From the NCBI GenBank assembly GCA_017398355.1, contig JAFQGD010000025.1, positions 1-64,000 of the forward strand: 64,000 nt of DNA, in the 5' to 3' direction. Of this stretch, positions 1 through 8,848 are shown one piece after another; position 1 is the stretch's first letter, and every line of letters begins with the position of its first letter. Below the pieces are notes generated by a model. The model was not told the origin of the DNA and did not search any database. It saw only the letters and a list, made by a program, of their open reading frames with translations. The position numbers and the translations under genes were made by a program. This DNA is from Akkermansia sp. Lineage in GTDB: Bacteria; Verrucomicrobiota; Verrucomicrobiia; Verrucomicrobiales; Akkermansiaceae.

Positions 1-133
1 CATGGATAACGCATGGCTGCGAGCAGAGGGATATATCTCGTTTTATCAACTCCTCAAACGCTGATTGGAAACCGCCGTATGCCATAAATGGCACGTACGG
101 TGGTGTGAGAGGGGGACGAAAGTCCCCCTACTC
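1..133 (+). mobile_element. 3' end of a group II intron (domains V and VI)
   Basis: Positions 70-104 fold into a domain V-like hairpin: an ACCGCCGT arm pairs with ACGGTGGT around a short ATAAAT loop, with the internal GTACG typical of bacterial group II introns. Directly after it, 109-131 forms a second GC-rich hairpin (gggggac / gtccccc) with an unpaired A near its 3' base, as expected for domain VI and its branch point. The reading frame just upstream ends like an intron reverse transcriptase. The 3' splice junction is probably near 133. The 5' part of the element lies outside the window, so whether it is full length is unknown. Confidence 0.75.
2..64 (+). CDS. ltrA: C-terminal end of group II intron reverse transcriptase/maturase (partial)
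   Basis: Twenty codons (M-D-N-A-W-L ... L-L-K-R) end at a TGA at 62-64, six bases before the domain V hairpin. The NAWL ... G-Y/L-x-S pattern resembles the last residues of many group II intron-encoded reverse transcriptases, whose ORF usually stops just before domain V. The methionine shown is internal; the gene begins upstream of the window. The call rests mainly on the adjoining ribozyme structure. Confidence 0.55.
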   Translation: MDNAWLRAEGYISFYQLLKR

Positions 134-144
134 AATTTATTCTG

Positions 145-504
145 TCATTGGCCGGTGACGCTGCGCCACAGCTCAAAGGCAATCAGTATGCGCAGAACGA
201 GAGCAAAAGACATACCCCATGTGACAGCCAATGTCAATTTTCCCCTTGCCGTGAGTTTTTGTGTGCGAGCCATCCAGAAAAAGGCTACAGCTTGTACCAA
301 TGCAGAAAGACACAGAGCCGCTGCTTTGGCAAAGCCCATATAAACAAGGGGCTGCGCTAGTGGCCACAGGAAAGCTACGCAGCAGCTGAGCAAATCCTCC
401 ATCCCTCCCAGCCATGCAACGACGCCACTTGGAATCATGACACAAAGAAGAAGCGTAATTTGTGCCACTTTGCTGTATCTTTCCTTTTGAGTCGGGATGT
501 ACAT
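145..504 (-). CDS. Small polytopic membrane protein, unknown function
   Basis: This 119-residue protein starts MYIPTQKERY and has about three to four hydrophobic segments (roughly residues 14-34, 38-60, 62-78 and 92-110) separated by short charged loops, with positive charges near residues 80-88. I recognise no family. It is transcribed away from uvrB and ends only 12 bases from the group II intron's 3' end, so the intron sits just beyond its stop codon. The hydrophobic pattern makes it a plausible real inner-membrane protein, but no motif proves it. The overlapping frame on the same strand is less membrane-like and was dropped. Confidence 0.5.
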   Translation of the reverse strand: MYIPTQKERYSKVAQITLLLCVMIPSGVVAWLGGMEDLLSCCVAFLWPLAQPLVYMGFAKAAALCLSALVQAVAFFWMARTQKLTARGKLTLAVTWGMSFALVLRILIAFELWRSVTGQ

Positions 505-558
505 GGTGTAAAGCTATCATGCCTTATTTCCTGCATTCTGTCAATGCGCAACTGCAAT

Positions 559-2727
559 ATGTCAATCTTTCAGCTGGTTACAGATTACAAACCCTCGGGG
601 GATCAGGAGCAGGCTATCGGCAAGCTCCTCAAATCCCTGCAGGCCGGCAACAGACACCAGTGCCTACTGGGCGTGACCGGCAGTGGAAAGACTTTTACCA
701 TGGCCAATATCATTGCGGCACAAAACCGCCCCGTTCTAGTGCTTTCACATAACAAAACACTGGCGGCCCAGCTGTACTCGGAGCTGAAATCCTTTTTCCC
801 CCACAATGCGGTGGAGTATTTCGTTTCATATTTCGATTACTATCAACCGGAAGCATATATTGCCAGTACGGATACTTACATCGAAAAAGACAGCGCCATC
901 AATGAAGAAATTGATCGTTTGTGCCTCAATGCAATGCGCTCATTGCTGCTGCGGCAAGATGTGATTGTGGTGGCCAGTGTTTCTTGCATCTATGGCTTGG
1001 GCGCGCCGGAAGATTACCGCAACCTGACACTTTCCATCCACTCGGGGCAGGAGATAGATCGCGATGCATTGCTTGCATGCCTCACCGAACTGCTTTTCGA
1101 GCGCAATGATTATGATTTTCAGCGTGGTCGTTTTCGCGTGCGAGGGGATGTGGTCGAGATATACCCGGCGCAAAGTGATGGGGAGGCCATTCGCGTCGAG
1201 TTCTTTGGAGATGAAATAGATGCTATTTCTTTGATAGATGCAGCAACCGGACGTGTGCGTGAACGGCTGAGCAGCTACCTTTTCTTCCCGGTGAAGCAGT
1301 ATGTATCATCCCCGGAAAAACGCCTGCCGGCTATTGCCTCCATTCGCAAGGAATTGGAGGAGCGCGTTGCTTGGTTTGAGAAGCAAAATAAGTTGATAGA
1401 GGCTCAGCGCCTTAAAATGCGCACGGATTATGATTTGGAACTCATCAACGAAATAGGCTTTTGTAAGGGAATTGAAAACTACTCTCGCCATTTGGCCGGG
1501 CGTGCGCCGGGGTCTACTCCTTCTACCCTTCAAGATTATTTCCCGGCAGACCACCTTACCATCATTGATGAGTCCCATGCCACAGTACCCCAGATAGGCG
1601 GTATGTATGAGGGTGACCGCTCCCGAAAACAAGTCCTGATTGACCACGGTTTCCGTTTGCCTTCTGCTCTGGATAACCGCCCGCTGCGGTTTGATGAGTT
1701 CATGCAGCGCCAAGCTCAAATTGTATACCTGAGTGCTACTCCCGGCCCCTTCGAATATGTGAATTGCGTGCCCGGCAATCGTTCATATATTCCCATACTC
1801 AAGGCGAAGCGTGGTAATACGCATGCTCGCAGCAAGGAGGCCAGCCAAGCCATTACACATGCGCCGGAAGGATTTCGAGGGGTATTTTTCCACCAATTAT
1901 CAGAGCTTCGCGTGCCTCCGCATCCTTCTTCTTCTCCGGTGGAAAGCTTTAATCCCACGGGACTGGGGCAACCACTCATTGTGGAGCAGATTATTCGCCC
2001 CACCGGGCTGCTTGAGCCAAAAATCACTCTGCTCCCGCTGGAGGGGCAGATTGACAAAACTATTGAATTGTGCCATCAGCGTGTTTCAGTGCGTGAACGC
2101 GTGCTGGTGACAACCCTCACCAAGCGCACGGCAGAGGATTTGACGGATTATTTGCGCAATGTCGGTTTACAGGTGGAGTACATTCATGCTGATGTGGATG
2201 CGATTGAACGTGTGGAAATCTTGCGCAAGTTGCGTTCCGGAAAGGTGGATATATTGGTGGGTATCAACTTGTTGAGAGAGGGCTTAGATTTGCCGGAAGT
2301 TTCTTTAGTGTGCATTTTGGATGCGGATAAGGAAGGCTTCCTGCGTAATGAAACAAGCTTGGTGCAGACGGCCGGGCGTGCAGCTCGCCACGTGCATGGT
2401 GAATGCGTGCTCTTCTGTGATGTGGTGACAGATTCCATACGCCGTTTGGTTGATGAATCCGATCGCCGCCGGAGTATCCAATCTGCTTACAATGAATTGC
2501 ACGGCATTGTGCCACACACCGTGGCCAGAGCAGATCAATCCGCTTTGCGCTTGTACACGCCGGATGAGGAGGAAGAAGAGGATGTGCTGATGGCGGCGGA
2601 GGAAGAGGATGATACAGCAGCTATCCGCCGTTTGGAAAAAGAGATGAAAGAAGCCGCAGCACGGCTGGACTTCGAAGTCGCTGCCGTGCTGCGTGATAAG
2701 ATTCGCAAACTTAAATCTTTGCGTTAA
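559..2727 (+). CDS. uvrB: Excinuclease ABC subunit B (UvrB)
   Basis: UvrB is the damage-verifying ATPase of nucleotide excision repair; it receives DNA from UvrA and recruits UvrC. The 722-residue product has the Walker A motif GVTGSGKT (about residues 38-45), the YFDYYQPEAY beta-hairpin region, DESH (about 336-339), YLSATPG, the domain 3 signatures EQIIRPTGL and GINLLREGLDLPEVS, and a C-terminal UVR motif (about 690-722) for UvrC contact. I chose ATG 559 (MSIFQLV), because the family begins here with F-x-L-x-x-x-Y-x-P-x-G-D-Q; the frame is open further upstream (ATG 544 is also possible). About 65 extra residues lie between YLSATPG and EQIIRPTGL, making it longer than usual UvrB (about 660-680). 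It converges on the PBP gene with 11 bases between stops. Confidence 0.96.
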   Translation: MSIFQLVTDYKPSGDQEQAIGKLLKSLQAGNRHQCLLGVTGSGKTFTMANIIAAQNRPVLVLSHNKTLAAQLYSELKSFFPHNAVEYFVSYFDYYQPEAYIASTDTYIEKDSAINEEIDRLCLNAMRSLLLRQDVIVVASVSCIYGLGAPEDYRNLTLSIHSGQEIDRDALLACLTELLFERNDYDFQRGRFRVRGDVVEIYPAQSDGEAIRVEFFGDEIDAISLIDAATGRVRERLSSYLFFPVKQYVSSPEKRLPAIASIRKELEERVAWFEKQNKLIEAQRLKMRTDYDLELINEIGFCKGIENYSRHLAGRAPGSTPSTLQDYFPADHLTIIDESHATVPQIGGMYEGDRSRKQVLIDHGFRLPSALDNRPLRFDEFMQRQAQIVYLSATPGPFEYVNCVPGNRSYIPILKAKRGNTHARSKEASQAITHAPEGFRGVFFHQLSELRVPPHPSSSPVESFNPTGLGQPLIVEQIIRPTGLLEPKITLLPLEGQIDKTIELCHQRVSVRERVLVTTLTKRTAEDLTDYLRNVGLQVEYIHADVDAIERVEILRKLRSGKVDILVGINLLREGLDLPEVSLVCILDADKEGFLRNETSLVQTAGRAARHVHGECVLFCDVVTDSIRRLVDESDRRRSIQSAYNELHGIVPHTVARADQSALRLYTPDEEEEEDVLMAAEEEDDTAAIRRLEKEMKEAAARLDFEVAAVLRDKIRKLKSLR

Positions 2728-2738
2728 TTATTTCTTGG

Positions 2739-5057
2739 TTATCGGCGGGAACGTCCGTCATCCCACCCTCGTTGCTGGTGGCGGCGCTTGGCAGCTTCTT
2801 CTTTCTTGCGGCGTTCAGCTTCTTGCTGCTGGGCCTGGGCTTCTTCTGCCGCTTGGGCTTCAGCCTCTTCCTCGCTGGGTTTTTCTTCTTCCGTCACTCC
2901 GGTGGCTTGTTGCACCTCCTTGGTGGGAGCCGCCAACTCGGCTTCCATACTGGTTTTGATGCTTTCAAAGAAGTTTTTCACGATGGCTGCAGCCATGTGA
3001 CCGCCGGAAATGCGTTGGTGTGGGCGCCCTTCATAGAGTGCGGCATAGGCATAACGAGGGTTATCTGCCGGCAAGAACCCGGCAAACCATGCTAAGCGAC
3101 AATCATCGGAGGCTCGGCCCCACTGTGCCGTACCGGTTTTACCTGCATTGGATACATAGCTGAGCGCTGCGCGTCGCCCGGTACCGCCATTCACAACGGC
3201 TCTCATACCTTTGCGCACAGAAGCCATGGCTCCGGCCATATCTTTGAGGTTGTTTTGAATCGTCGGGGTGAATTGGAATACTACATTGCCACTAGAATCC
3301 AGCATTTGGCGAATCAGCTGGAGCTTAGGAAGATATTGGCCATTTGCAATGCCGGCAATGGCATGTGCCACTTGCAGCGGGGTTGCGAGCAATGGGCCTT
3401 GCCCAATGGCCATGTTGGCAGCATCCCCTTGCATGAAACCTCGCCCATAGTTGCGGTGCATCCAAGCATCGTCAGGCACGTTACCGGCCTTGTCGGGGAT
3501 AGGCAGCCCCGCCGTCGTACCGAAACCGAAACGGCGCGCGACTTCGCACAAACGCGCAGCGCCGAGTCGGGGCTCGCGTGTGGCTGCCACTTGATACATG
3601 AAGGGGTTGTTTGAAAGAACAAGCGCCGTTATGCAATTGATAGAACCTGTGAACTTGCTGTGGTTGCGGAACGTGTGACCCCCAATTCGCACACTAAACG
3701 GGCAGTTGATGTAGGTGCTTTCTTGGATGATGTTGTAGCGCAGAGCTGCCGCTACTGTAATGGTTTTGAACGTGGATGCCGGGGGATACACACCGGCAAA
3801 GGCTCGCGATACCAACGGTGTGTTCTTGTCATTGCGCAGGGCATCATAGTCTTTTTGAGAGATGGCCGGCACAAAGCAGTTGGGGTCAAAGTTGGGGACA
3901 GAGGCCAGTACGACCACCTCACCTGTGTGCACATCCACCATTGCAAATGCGCCACGTCCTTTGGTGTTTTCTCGCAGTGCTTTTTCTGCTATTTTTTGCC
4001 ATTCAAGATTCAGGGTTGTGACCACTGTACCGCCGGGGCGGGGTTTTACCTGCAATTCATCCAGAATCTTAGAGCCTTGCTCATCAAACATCAGACGCCA
4101 TATGCCCGGTTGCCCCGTAAGCTGCTTGTTGAACTGTTTTTCCAGTCCGGAGCGGCCTTCTTGGCGCTCGAAAATGGGGTCGTTGTGGTTGATAGGCCCG
4201 GTGGGCAGCTTGGCCTGTGCTCCGGTATACCCCAAAATGTGGCAGGCCGACATCTGCGCCGGGTAGTTGCGTATGTACATGGGCATCAGGTGCCCATACT
4301 CCACTTTTTCAAGCTTGCTCTGCGCGCCGGCAATTTCTTTTTTCCGGACTGTTGGGCCAACAGGGAGGGGCAACCAGCGGCGGTTGCGGTAATGATCCAG
4401 CAATTGTTCGTCCTTCTTTTCGCTTATTTTCAGCCCCAACCGTTCATAATCGTTCATCACCTTGCGGCCGATAGCGATGATGTTTTCATCACTTTCATCC
4501 TTTAATTGACCGTAGTTGATGGTGGGCTGATAGGCGATTTCCGAACAGGCCATGATTAGCCCGTTGCGGTCTGTGATAAGCCCTCGCGGTCCGGGTACGG
4601 TGAGTGACATGGTTCTTGCATTGCGCCGGGTCACAGCGTAGGCCACGCGTGAGGGGTCGTGTACGGTGGGGTCCTCCTCTGCCACAATGGGCGGGGGCTG
4701 GTCGGAGCTGATTCCTGTGGCATCAACGGGTATTTCCACATTGAGCGGGGAATTCGGATCTGCCGTTTGCTCGTAAGAATCCGCTTGCTCCACACCTTCC
4801 TGTGGTTCCGGTATGCGGTCCTCGCCACCCAGCTTTACCGTTTCAACCGTTTCTTCCACCTCGTCAATTTCAGCGACTACTTCGTTGTCTTCAATTGCAA
4901 CTATTTCTTCTTCTGTCTGTTGAGGTGATGCCTCCTGCGCTAATGATACACCACCCACACACCACAGCAAACTAGCTGTGGCAACACTTATTGCAAACTT
5001 TTGCTTATATACAAGCTTCACGCCTGCAATTCTATCATGCCACCCCATGCAACGCAA
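2739..5057 (-). CDS. Class B penicillin-binding protein (PBP2/FtsI-type transpeptidase)
   Basis: This D,D-transpeptidase cross-links peptidoglycan in the periplasm. Active-site motifs are all visible: STFK (about residues 428-431), SNN (about 481) and KTG (about 640). One hydrophobic segment lies at about residues 23-40, ending in G-V-S-L-A-Q, which could act as an anchor or a cleaved signal. A roughly 100-residue stretch very rich in Glu, Asp and Pro follows before the dimerisation domain (PGPRGLITDRNG, about 156-167). The C-terminal 70 residues are Ala/Glu/Gln/Lys-rich and probably helical or disordered. At 772 residues it exceeds the usual 600-650. Neighbours do not tell PBP2 from FtsI. 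The exact start is uncertain (ATG 5057 or 5048). Confidence 0.9.
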   Translation of the reverse strand: MRCMGWHDRIAGVKLVYKQKFAISVATASLLWCVGGVSLAQEASPQQTEEEIVAIEDNEVVAEIDEVEETVETVKLGGEDRIPEPQEGVEQADSYEQTADPNSPLNVEIPVDATGISSDQPPPIVAEEDPTVHDPSRVAYAVTRRNARTMSLTVPGPRGLITDRNGLIMACSEIAYQPTINYGQLKDESDENIIAIGRKVMNDYERLGLKISEKKDEQLLDHYRNRRWLPLPVGPTVRKKEIAGAQSKLEKVEYGHLMPMYIRNYPAQMSACHILGYTGAQAKLPTGPINHNDPIFERQEGRSGLEKQFNKQLTGQPGIWRLMFDEQGSKILDELQVKPRPGGTVVTTLNLEWQKIAEKALRENTKGRGAFAMVDVHTGEVVVLASVPNFDPNCFVPAISQKDYDALRNDKNTPLVSRAFAGVYPPASTFKTITVAAALRYNIIQESTYINCPFSVRIGGHTFRNHSKFTGSINCITALVLSNNPFMYQVAATREPRLGAARLCEVARRFGFGTTAGLPIPDKAGNVPDDAWMHRNYGRGFMQGDAANMAIGQGPLLATPLQVAHAIAGIANGQYLPKLQLIRQMLDSSGNVVFQFTPTIQNNLKDMAGAMASVRKGMRAVVNGGTGRRAALSYVSNAGKTGTAQWGRASDDCRLAWFAGFLPADNPRYAYAALYEGRPHQRISGGHMAAAIVKNFFESIKTSMEAELAAPTKEVQQATGVTEEEKPSEEEAEAQAAEEAQAQQQEAERRKKEEAAKRRHQQRGWDDGRSRR

Positions 5058-5250
5058 GCACGAATCCCCCCATATTCAGGACTCTCCTATCAGAAAGTTG
5101 TAGCTATTGAGTTGCGGATGAATGAGGGGCGCTGGAGACCGAACGAAGGGGGCGCAACAGAGCTGTTAAAAGTGAGGGAAACAAAGAAAACGCTTGAAGC
5201 AGGGGGAGAAGTGTGGCAAAGTGTGGGGGTACAATCAAGCAGATATTTCC

Positions 5251-6501
5251 ATGAGTACATATAAAATGATTGATGGTGGTGTGACGGCTGCCAAGGGTTA
5301 TGTGGCCAATGCTCTGAGCTGTGGTATTAAAAAACCGACAGCCACACGACTGGATTTGGCCTTAGTGTATTCCACTGAACCGACAACATCTGCCGGTACT
5401 TTTACGACAAACCGTGTGCGCGCCGCATGCGTACGCGTAAGCCAAAGCCACCTGCGTCGTGGCAATGTGCGCGCAATTATCGCTAATAGCGGAAATGCCA
5501 ATGCTTGCACGGGGGCCGCTGGTGTGGCCGTAGCTCGCAAGGAATGTTCAATTGTGGCTCGCCAATTGGGACTTAAAACGGCAGAGGTAGCCGTGTGTTC
5601 TACAGGCGTGATTGGTTTGCCTATGCCGATGATGCGCATTGAGTCCCGCATCCCCGAGTTGTGCAGTGATTTGTCCGCGGCCAAGGGGCATGATGTAGCA
5701 TCTGCCATCATCACCAGCGATACGCGAGAGAAAGAAGTGGCTGTGGAGGTGATGATTGAGGGGAAACCGGTGCGCATTGGCTCCTGTTGCAAGGGGGCGG
5801 GCATGATTTCTCCCTGCATGGCCACCATGATCTGTCTCATCTGCACAGATGCCGGCGTGTCGCGAGAGGATTTGGAAAGCACGGTGCGAGAGGGTGTCTC
5901 TCTCTCCTTCAACCGCATCACAATTGATGGTGATATGAGCACCAATGATACGACCCTTGTCTTGGCCAATGGTGCTTCCGGGGTGGCGCTTTCTCCTGCC
6001 CATCCTGAGTGGGACAAATTTGTAGAGGCCTTGCATTTCGTCATGATGGAGCAGGCTCGCCACATTGTACAGGACGGTGAGCGTGTGACTAAGTTTGTGA
6101 CGGTGCGCGTAGTGGGAGCTCCCAGCCCGCAGGAAGCCAAGCGAGTGGCGGAAGGTGTAGCGAAATCCGCCTTGGTGAAGAGCTCATGGAATGGTGGCGA
6201 CCCCAACTGGGGGCGCATTATCCACGCTGTTGGGTATTCCGGTCGTCGCGTGCGCGAAGAGAAGGTGGATATTGATATTGCCGGGTTGCCTGCTTGCCGG
6301 GGTGGCGAGCAGACAGATACCCCTAGTGATGATTTGCGCGACCGCGTGCAGGCTCGCGAGTTTGAGGTGCTCATCAACCTGAATATGGGGGCTGATGAAT
6401 ATGTGGTCTACACCACCGATTTATCTCCTGAGTATGTGGATTTCAACCGCTCGGAATATGCCTATTGGAACCAAGCTAAGCGAGATGGCCTGACGAAATA
6501 A
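5251..6501 (+). CDS. argJ: Bifunctional glutamate N-acetyltransferase / amino-acid N-acetyltransferase (ArgJ)
   Basis: ArgJ recycles the acetyl group from N-acetylornithine to glutamate in the cyclic arginine pathway and may also use acetyl-CoA. The precursor cleaves itself before a Thr; this is visible as CMATM with Thr at about residue 192, preceded by KGAGMISP. Other family signatures are NSGNANACTG, STGVIG, DGDMSTNDT, NGASG and GGDPNWGRI near the C terminus. ATG 5251 (MSTYKMIDGG) was chosen because the alignable N terminus starts there, although the frame is open to 5194. Length (416 residues) is normal. No other arginine gene is adjacent. A strong hairpin follows the stop. Confidence 0.95.
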   Translation: MSTYKMIDGGVTAAKGYVANALSCGIKKPTATRLDLALVYSTEPTTSAGTFTTNRVRAACVRVSQSHLRRGNVRAIIANSGNANACTGAAGVAVARKECSIVARQLGLKTAEVAVCSTGVIGLPMPMMRIESRIPELCSDLSAAKGHDVASAIITSDTREKEVAVEVMIEGKPVRIGSCCKGAGMISPCMATMICLICTDAGVSREDLESTVREGVSLSFNRITIDGDMSTNDTTLVLANGASGVALSPAHPEWDKFVEALHFVMMEQARHIVQDGERVTKFVTVRVVGAPSPQEAKRVAEGVAKSALVKSSWNGGDPNWGRIIHAVGYSGRRVREEKVDIDIAGLPACRGGEQTDTPSDDLRDRVQAREFEVLINLNMGADEYVVYTTDLSPEYVDFNRSEYAYWNQAKRDGLTK

Positions 6502-6522
6502 GCAGCTGCTTCAATTCTGCAT

Positions 6523-6563
6523 GAACGGGGTGTTCCGCCAGTAAGGGAACGCCCCGTTCTCTT
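6523..6563. terminator. Bidirectional terminator between argJ and exbD
   Basis: A 14-base-pair stem (gaacggggtgttcc pairing with ggaacgccccgttc, one G-U pair) closes a nine-base loop and is followed by TCTTT. It lies between the converging argJ and exbD genes and overlaps the last bases of neither stop by much, so it can serve both strands. Confidence 0.85.
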
Positions 6564-6985
6564 TACTGCGCGGATTGGTAATCTATGCGCACGGGTACTT
6601 CCTCCACCGGCAGACCGGCGGCAGTCAGAATATCCATAATTTGGATGAAACGCCCCATAGATGCACCGCGTGCTGCTGATACTTGAACCGTTGCATCGGG
6701 CTTGGCGCTGCGAATATCGCGTACGGCCGTGGGCAATTGATCTGCTGAGAGAATTTTGCCATCCAGCGCGATGGAACCATCGTCTGCTACCTCCAGCAGT
6801 ATCTGCTGCTTGTCCCCTTTTTCTCCGGCTATGTTGTGGGTTTGGGGGAGGGCGATATCCAGAACGGTCACTTGGCGTTTAATTTCTGTGTGAACGATAA
6901 AGAAAATAAGCAAAATGGTGAGGATATCCAGCATTGGAACGATGGAAATGCCTAGTGCAGCACTCTTGCGTGTGTAGATGTTCAT
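6563..6985 (-). CDS. exbD: ExbD/TolR family biopolymer transport protein
   Basis: ExbD is the small stator subunit that, with ExbB, uses the proton gradient to energise a TonB-type protein. The 140-residue product has a short cytoplasmic N terminus, one membrane segment (about residues 13-31, reading IVPMLDILTILLIFFIV) with the conserved Asp (D20) that carries protons, and a periplasmic domain. It lies 18 bases after exbB and is third in a TonB-ExbB-ExbD operon. TolR is an alternative name for the same fold, but no Pal or TolB gene is nearby. Confidence 0.9.
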   Translation of the reverse strand: MNIYTRKSAALGISIVPMLDILTILLIFFIVHTEIKRQVTVLDIALPQTHNIAGEKGDKQQILLEVADDGSIALDGKILSADQLPTAVRDIRSAKPDATVQVSAARGASMGRFIQIMDILTAAGLPVEEVPVRIDYQSAQ

Positions 6986-7003
6986 GTGAAGTGAATGGCA
7001 GGG

Positions 7004-7609
7004 TTATCCTTTGTTCACCAGTGAGAGTAGGCGTGTAAAAAAATCGTTGATGTAGGCGGCGCGGCGTTCCAAGCCTCGTTCAAAACATGTCTGGGCTATG
7101 ACCCCCGGTACGGCAATGGCAAGCCCAAAGATAGTGGTATAGAGCGCTTTGGAAATCCCCATGGCAATGCCTTGCTGCGCATCAGGGGTGCCGAAAACAC
7201 CGAAAATATCCACCAATCCCCACGCCGTACCGAGAATGCCGAGCATGGGAGCGATGTTGGTGATGAGGCTGATGATGGCCATGCCGGCACGCTCTGCATC
7301 TACGCGCAGGCGCAAGCGGGCCTCCGTGCGAATACTTATGTCTGCATCTTTGTGGTGCTGCAACACAAAGAGGACATCATCTGCCAGCGGGTGGGTGGAG
7401 TACATACATTGCTCTCGAAGAGAGCTTTCTGCACTGCCTATACCTTGTTCCATGCGTTGGAGATTGGGTGATAATTTCTTCAGAAAACGGTGGCTATTCG
7501 TAAAAAACAGATGATAGAAAATAGCAGCCAAAAGAATAATAGAGCAAGCAAGTAGTGGGTATCCGAAAGGGAAACAAGCATCCAGAAATTGTGATATGGT
7601 AGTAATCAT
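7004..7609 (-). CDS. exbB: ExbB/TolQ/MotA family proton channel
   Basis: The 201-residue product has the ExbB layout: an N-terminal membrane helix (about residues 15-36), a cytoplasmic loop, then two helices with the family motif around PMLGILGTAWGLVDIF (about 122-137) and TIFGLAIAVPGVIA (about 160-175). These line the proton channel with ExbD. It sits between the TonB-like gene (12 bases upstream) and exbD (18 bases downstream), so the three are surely one transcript. Confidence 0.9.
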   Translation of the reverse strand: MITTISQFLDACFPFGYPLLACSIILLAAIFYHLFFTNSHRFLKKLSPNLQRMEQGIGSAESSLREQCMYSTHPLADDVLFVLQHHKDADISIRTEARLRLRVDAERAGMAIISLITNIAPMLGILGTAWGLVDIFGVFGTPDAQQGIAMGISKALYTTIFGLAIAVPGVIAQTCFERGLERRAAYINDFFTRLLSLVNKG

Positions 7610-7621
7610 GATGATGAGGTG

Positions 7622-8848
7622 TTAATCGAAGTTGAATTCTATAAGGAGTTCCATGAGGTCCCCTACAACATCTGCTGCAACATTGGAGGGCATGGGCGGA
7701 AGGGTGGCTCGGCGTATGGCTCCCAGTGTGAAGGATTGTTGGATGGCTCCCGCGCCCCGGCGTGACATGAGCTGCATGTTGCGCAGATACCCCCGCTTAT
7801 CTATGCGGAGGCTGATGACGATAGTACCGGGGATAATATCTCCCCGGTGTTCATCACATGCGGCATACCATATACGGGCAATGCGTCTGTAAATTTCTGC
7901 CTCGTATCGGCCGCGTGGGGTGGCTGCCACGTTGAGTGATGGCTTGCGCCCCATCACGAACCTGCCGGTACTGCGGCTTCGGCGTTCGCGCGTTCGGAAA
8001 CCGGCCTGCTGCACGTGGTCTGCCAGGCTGGGGTCATACACAGATACGCGGCGCGGACTTGGGATGCTTGGCCTGTGGGGGGCGGGGACATTGACATCCG
8101 GGCGCCCCTTGCGGGCGGATGGTGGGCTGGGTTGCGCTTGCGAACGGGCTTCTTCTTGGCGCGTTTGAAGCAGGGTATCTCCTTCCGGGGTGGGAGTCGG
8201 TATTTTGGCAGAGTGTATTGCCTCCGGGGTGGTGTTATTTTGTCCATCCCCCAGATTGGTGTGGTGGTTTGCCGCATTGTCGGGAACCCCTTGTCCGGGG
8301 GGGATTGTGGGAGCATCTGGCAAGGGGGATTGGATTTCTATGGCTTGCGGTGGAGTGGGGCGCGTATCGCGTTTCCCTTCATGTTCCAAGTCTCCTTCTT
8401 GGCGCTCTTGGTCAAAGGTTACAATTTCCTCTTTCATTTCTCCTTGCATGGTGGGCAAGGGAGCATCGCTACGGCGTTCGGGCGCAGAATCATCCCCTGA
8501 AGCTTGGGTATTGTGTTTCCCCTCGAAATCTGCTTTTATGGGTTTGTGTTGTTCTTCATCTGCGCTTGTTTTAGCGAATGGGCGGGCTTTTTCCTGTTTG
8601 GGCGAAGTGCGGTGGATACGGATGTTGCGTTGAGTTTGCGGGTGCTCCTCCTCTCCTTCCATACACTTTTTATTACTCATTCCCGCTCTCTCCGGGAGAG
8701 ATAGTAATAACAGGACGGTTCCGATATGTACACAAATAGACAGGACGATGCACAAGCTCGCGAGCTTAAGGTGCTGTTTCCTGTTCTTTGCCTCCATGCC
8801 GCTATCAAACACCATTTCCTTCTTTGGTGCAAGTGTCTGCCGTGTCAA
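7622..8848 (-). CDS. TonB/TolA-like periplasm-spanning protein
   Basis: First gene of the exb operon. It has a short cytoplasmic N terminus, one membrane helix (about residues 30-50), a roughly 250-residue polar, Pro/Gln/Glu-rich spacer, and a C-terminal domain (about 310-408) with the TonB/TolA-like pattern of a helix (YRRIARIWYAACD) and strands (GTIVISLRIDKRGYL). It presumably transmits ExbBD energy across the periplasm to an outer-membrane receptor or the cell wall. The spacer is much longer than in E. coli TonB (239 residues in total), closer to TolA. The start may be Met-18 (8797), which better fits a short cytoplasmic tail. No TonB-dependent receptor is in this window. Confidence 0.75.
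   Translation of the reverse strand: MTRQTLAPKKEMVFDSGMEAKNRKQHLKLASLCIVLSICVHIGTVLLLLSLPERAGMSNKKCMEGEEEHPQTQRNIRIHRTSPKQEKARPFAKTSADEEQHKPIKADFEGKHNTQASGDDSAPERRSDAPLPTMQGEMKEEIVTFDQERQEGDLEHEGKRDTRPTPPQAIEIQSPLPDAPTIPPGQGVPDNAANHHTNLGDGQNNTTPEAIHSAKIPTPTPEGDTLLQTRQEEARSQAQPSPPSARKGRPDVNVPAPHRPSIPSPRRVSVYDPSLADHVQQAGFRTRERRSRSTGRFVMGRKPSLNVAATPRGRYEAEIYRRIARIWYAACDEHRGDIIPGTIVISLRIDKRGYLRNMQLMSRRGAGAIQQSFTLGAIRRATLPPMPSNVAADVVGDLMELLIEFNFD

Noticed and set aside
5298-6377. 359-residue minus-strand frame
   Set aside because: Antisense to argJ, which has all family signatures.
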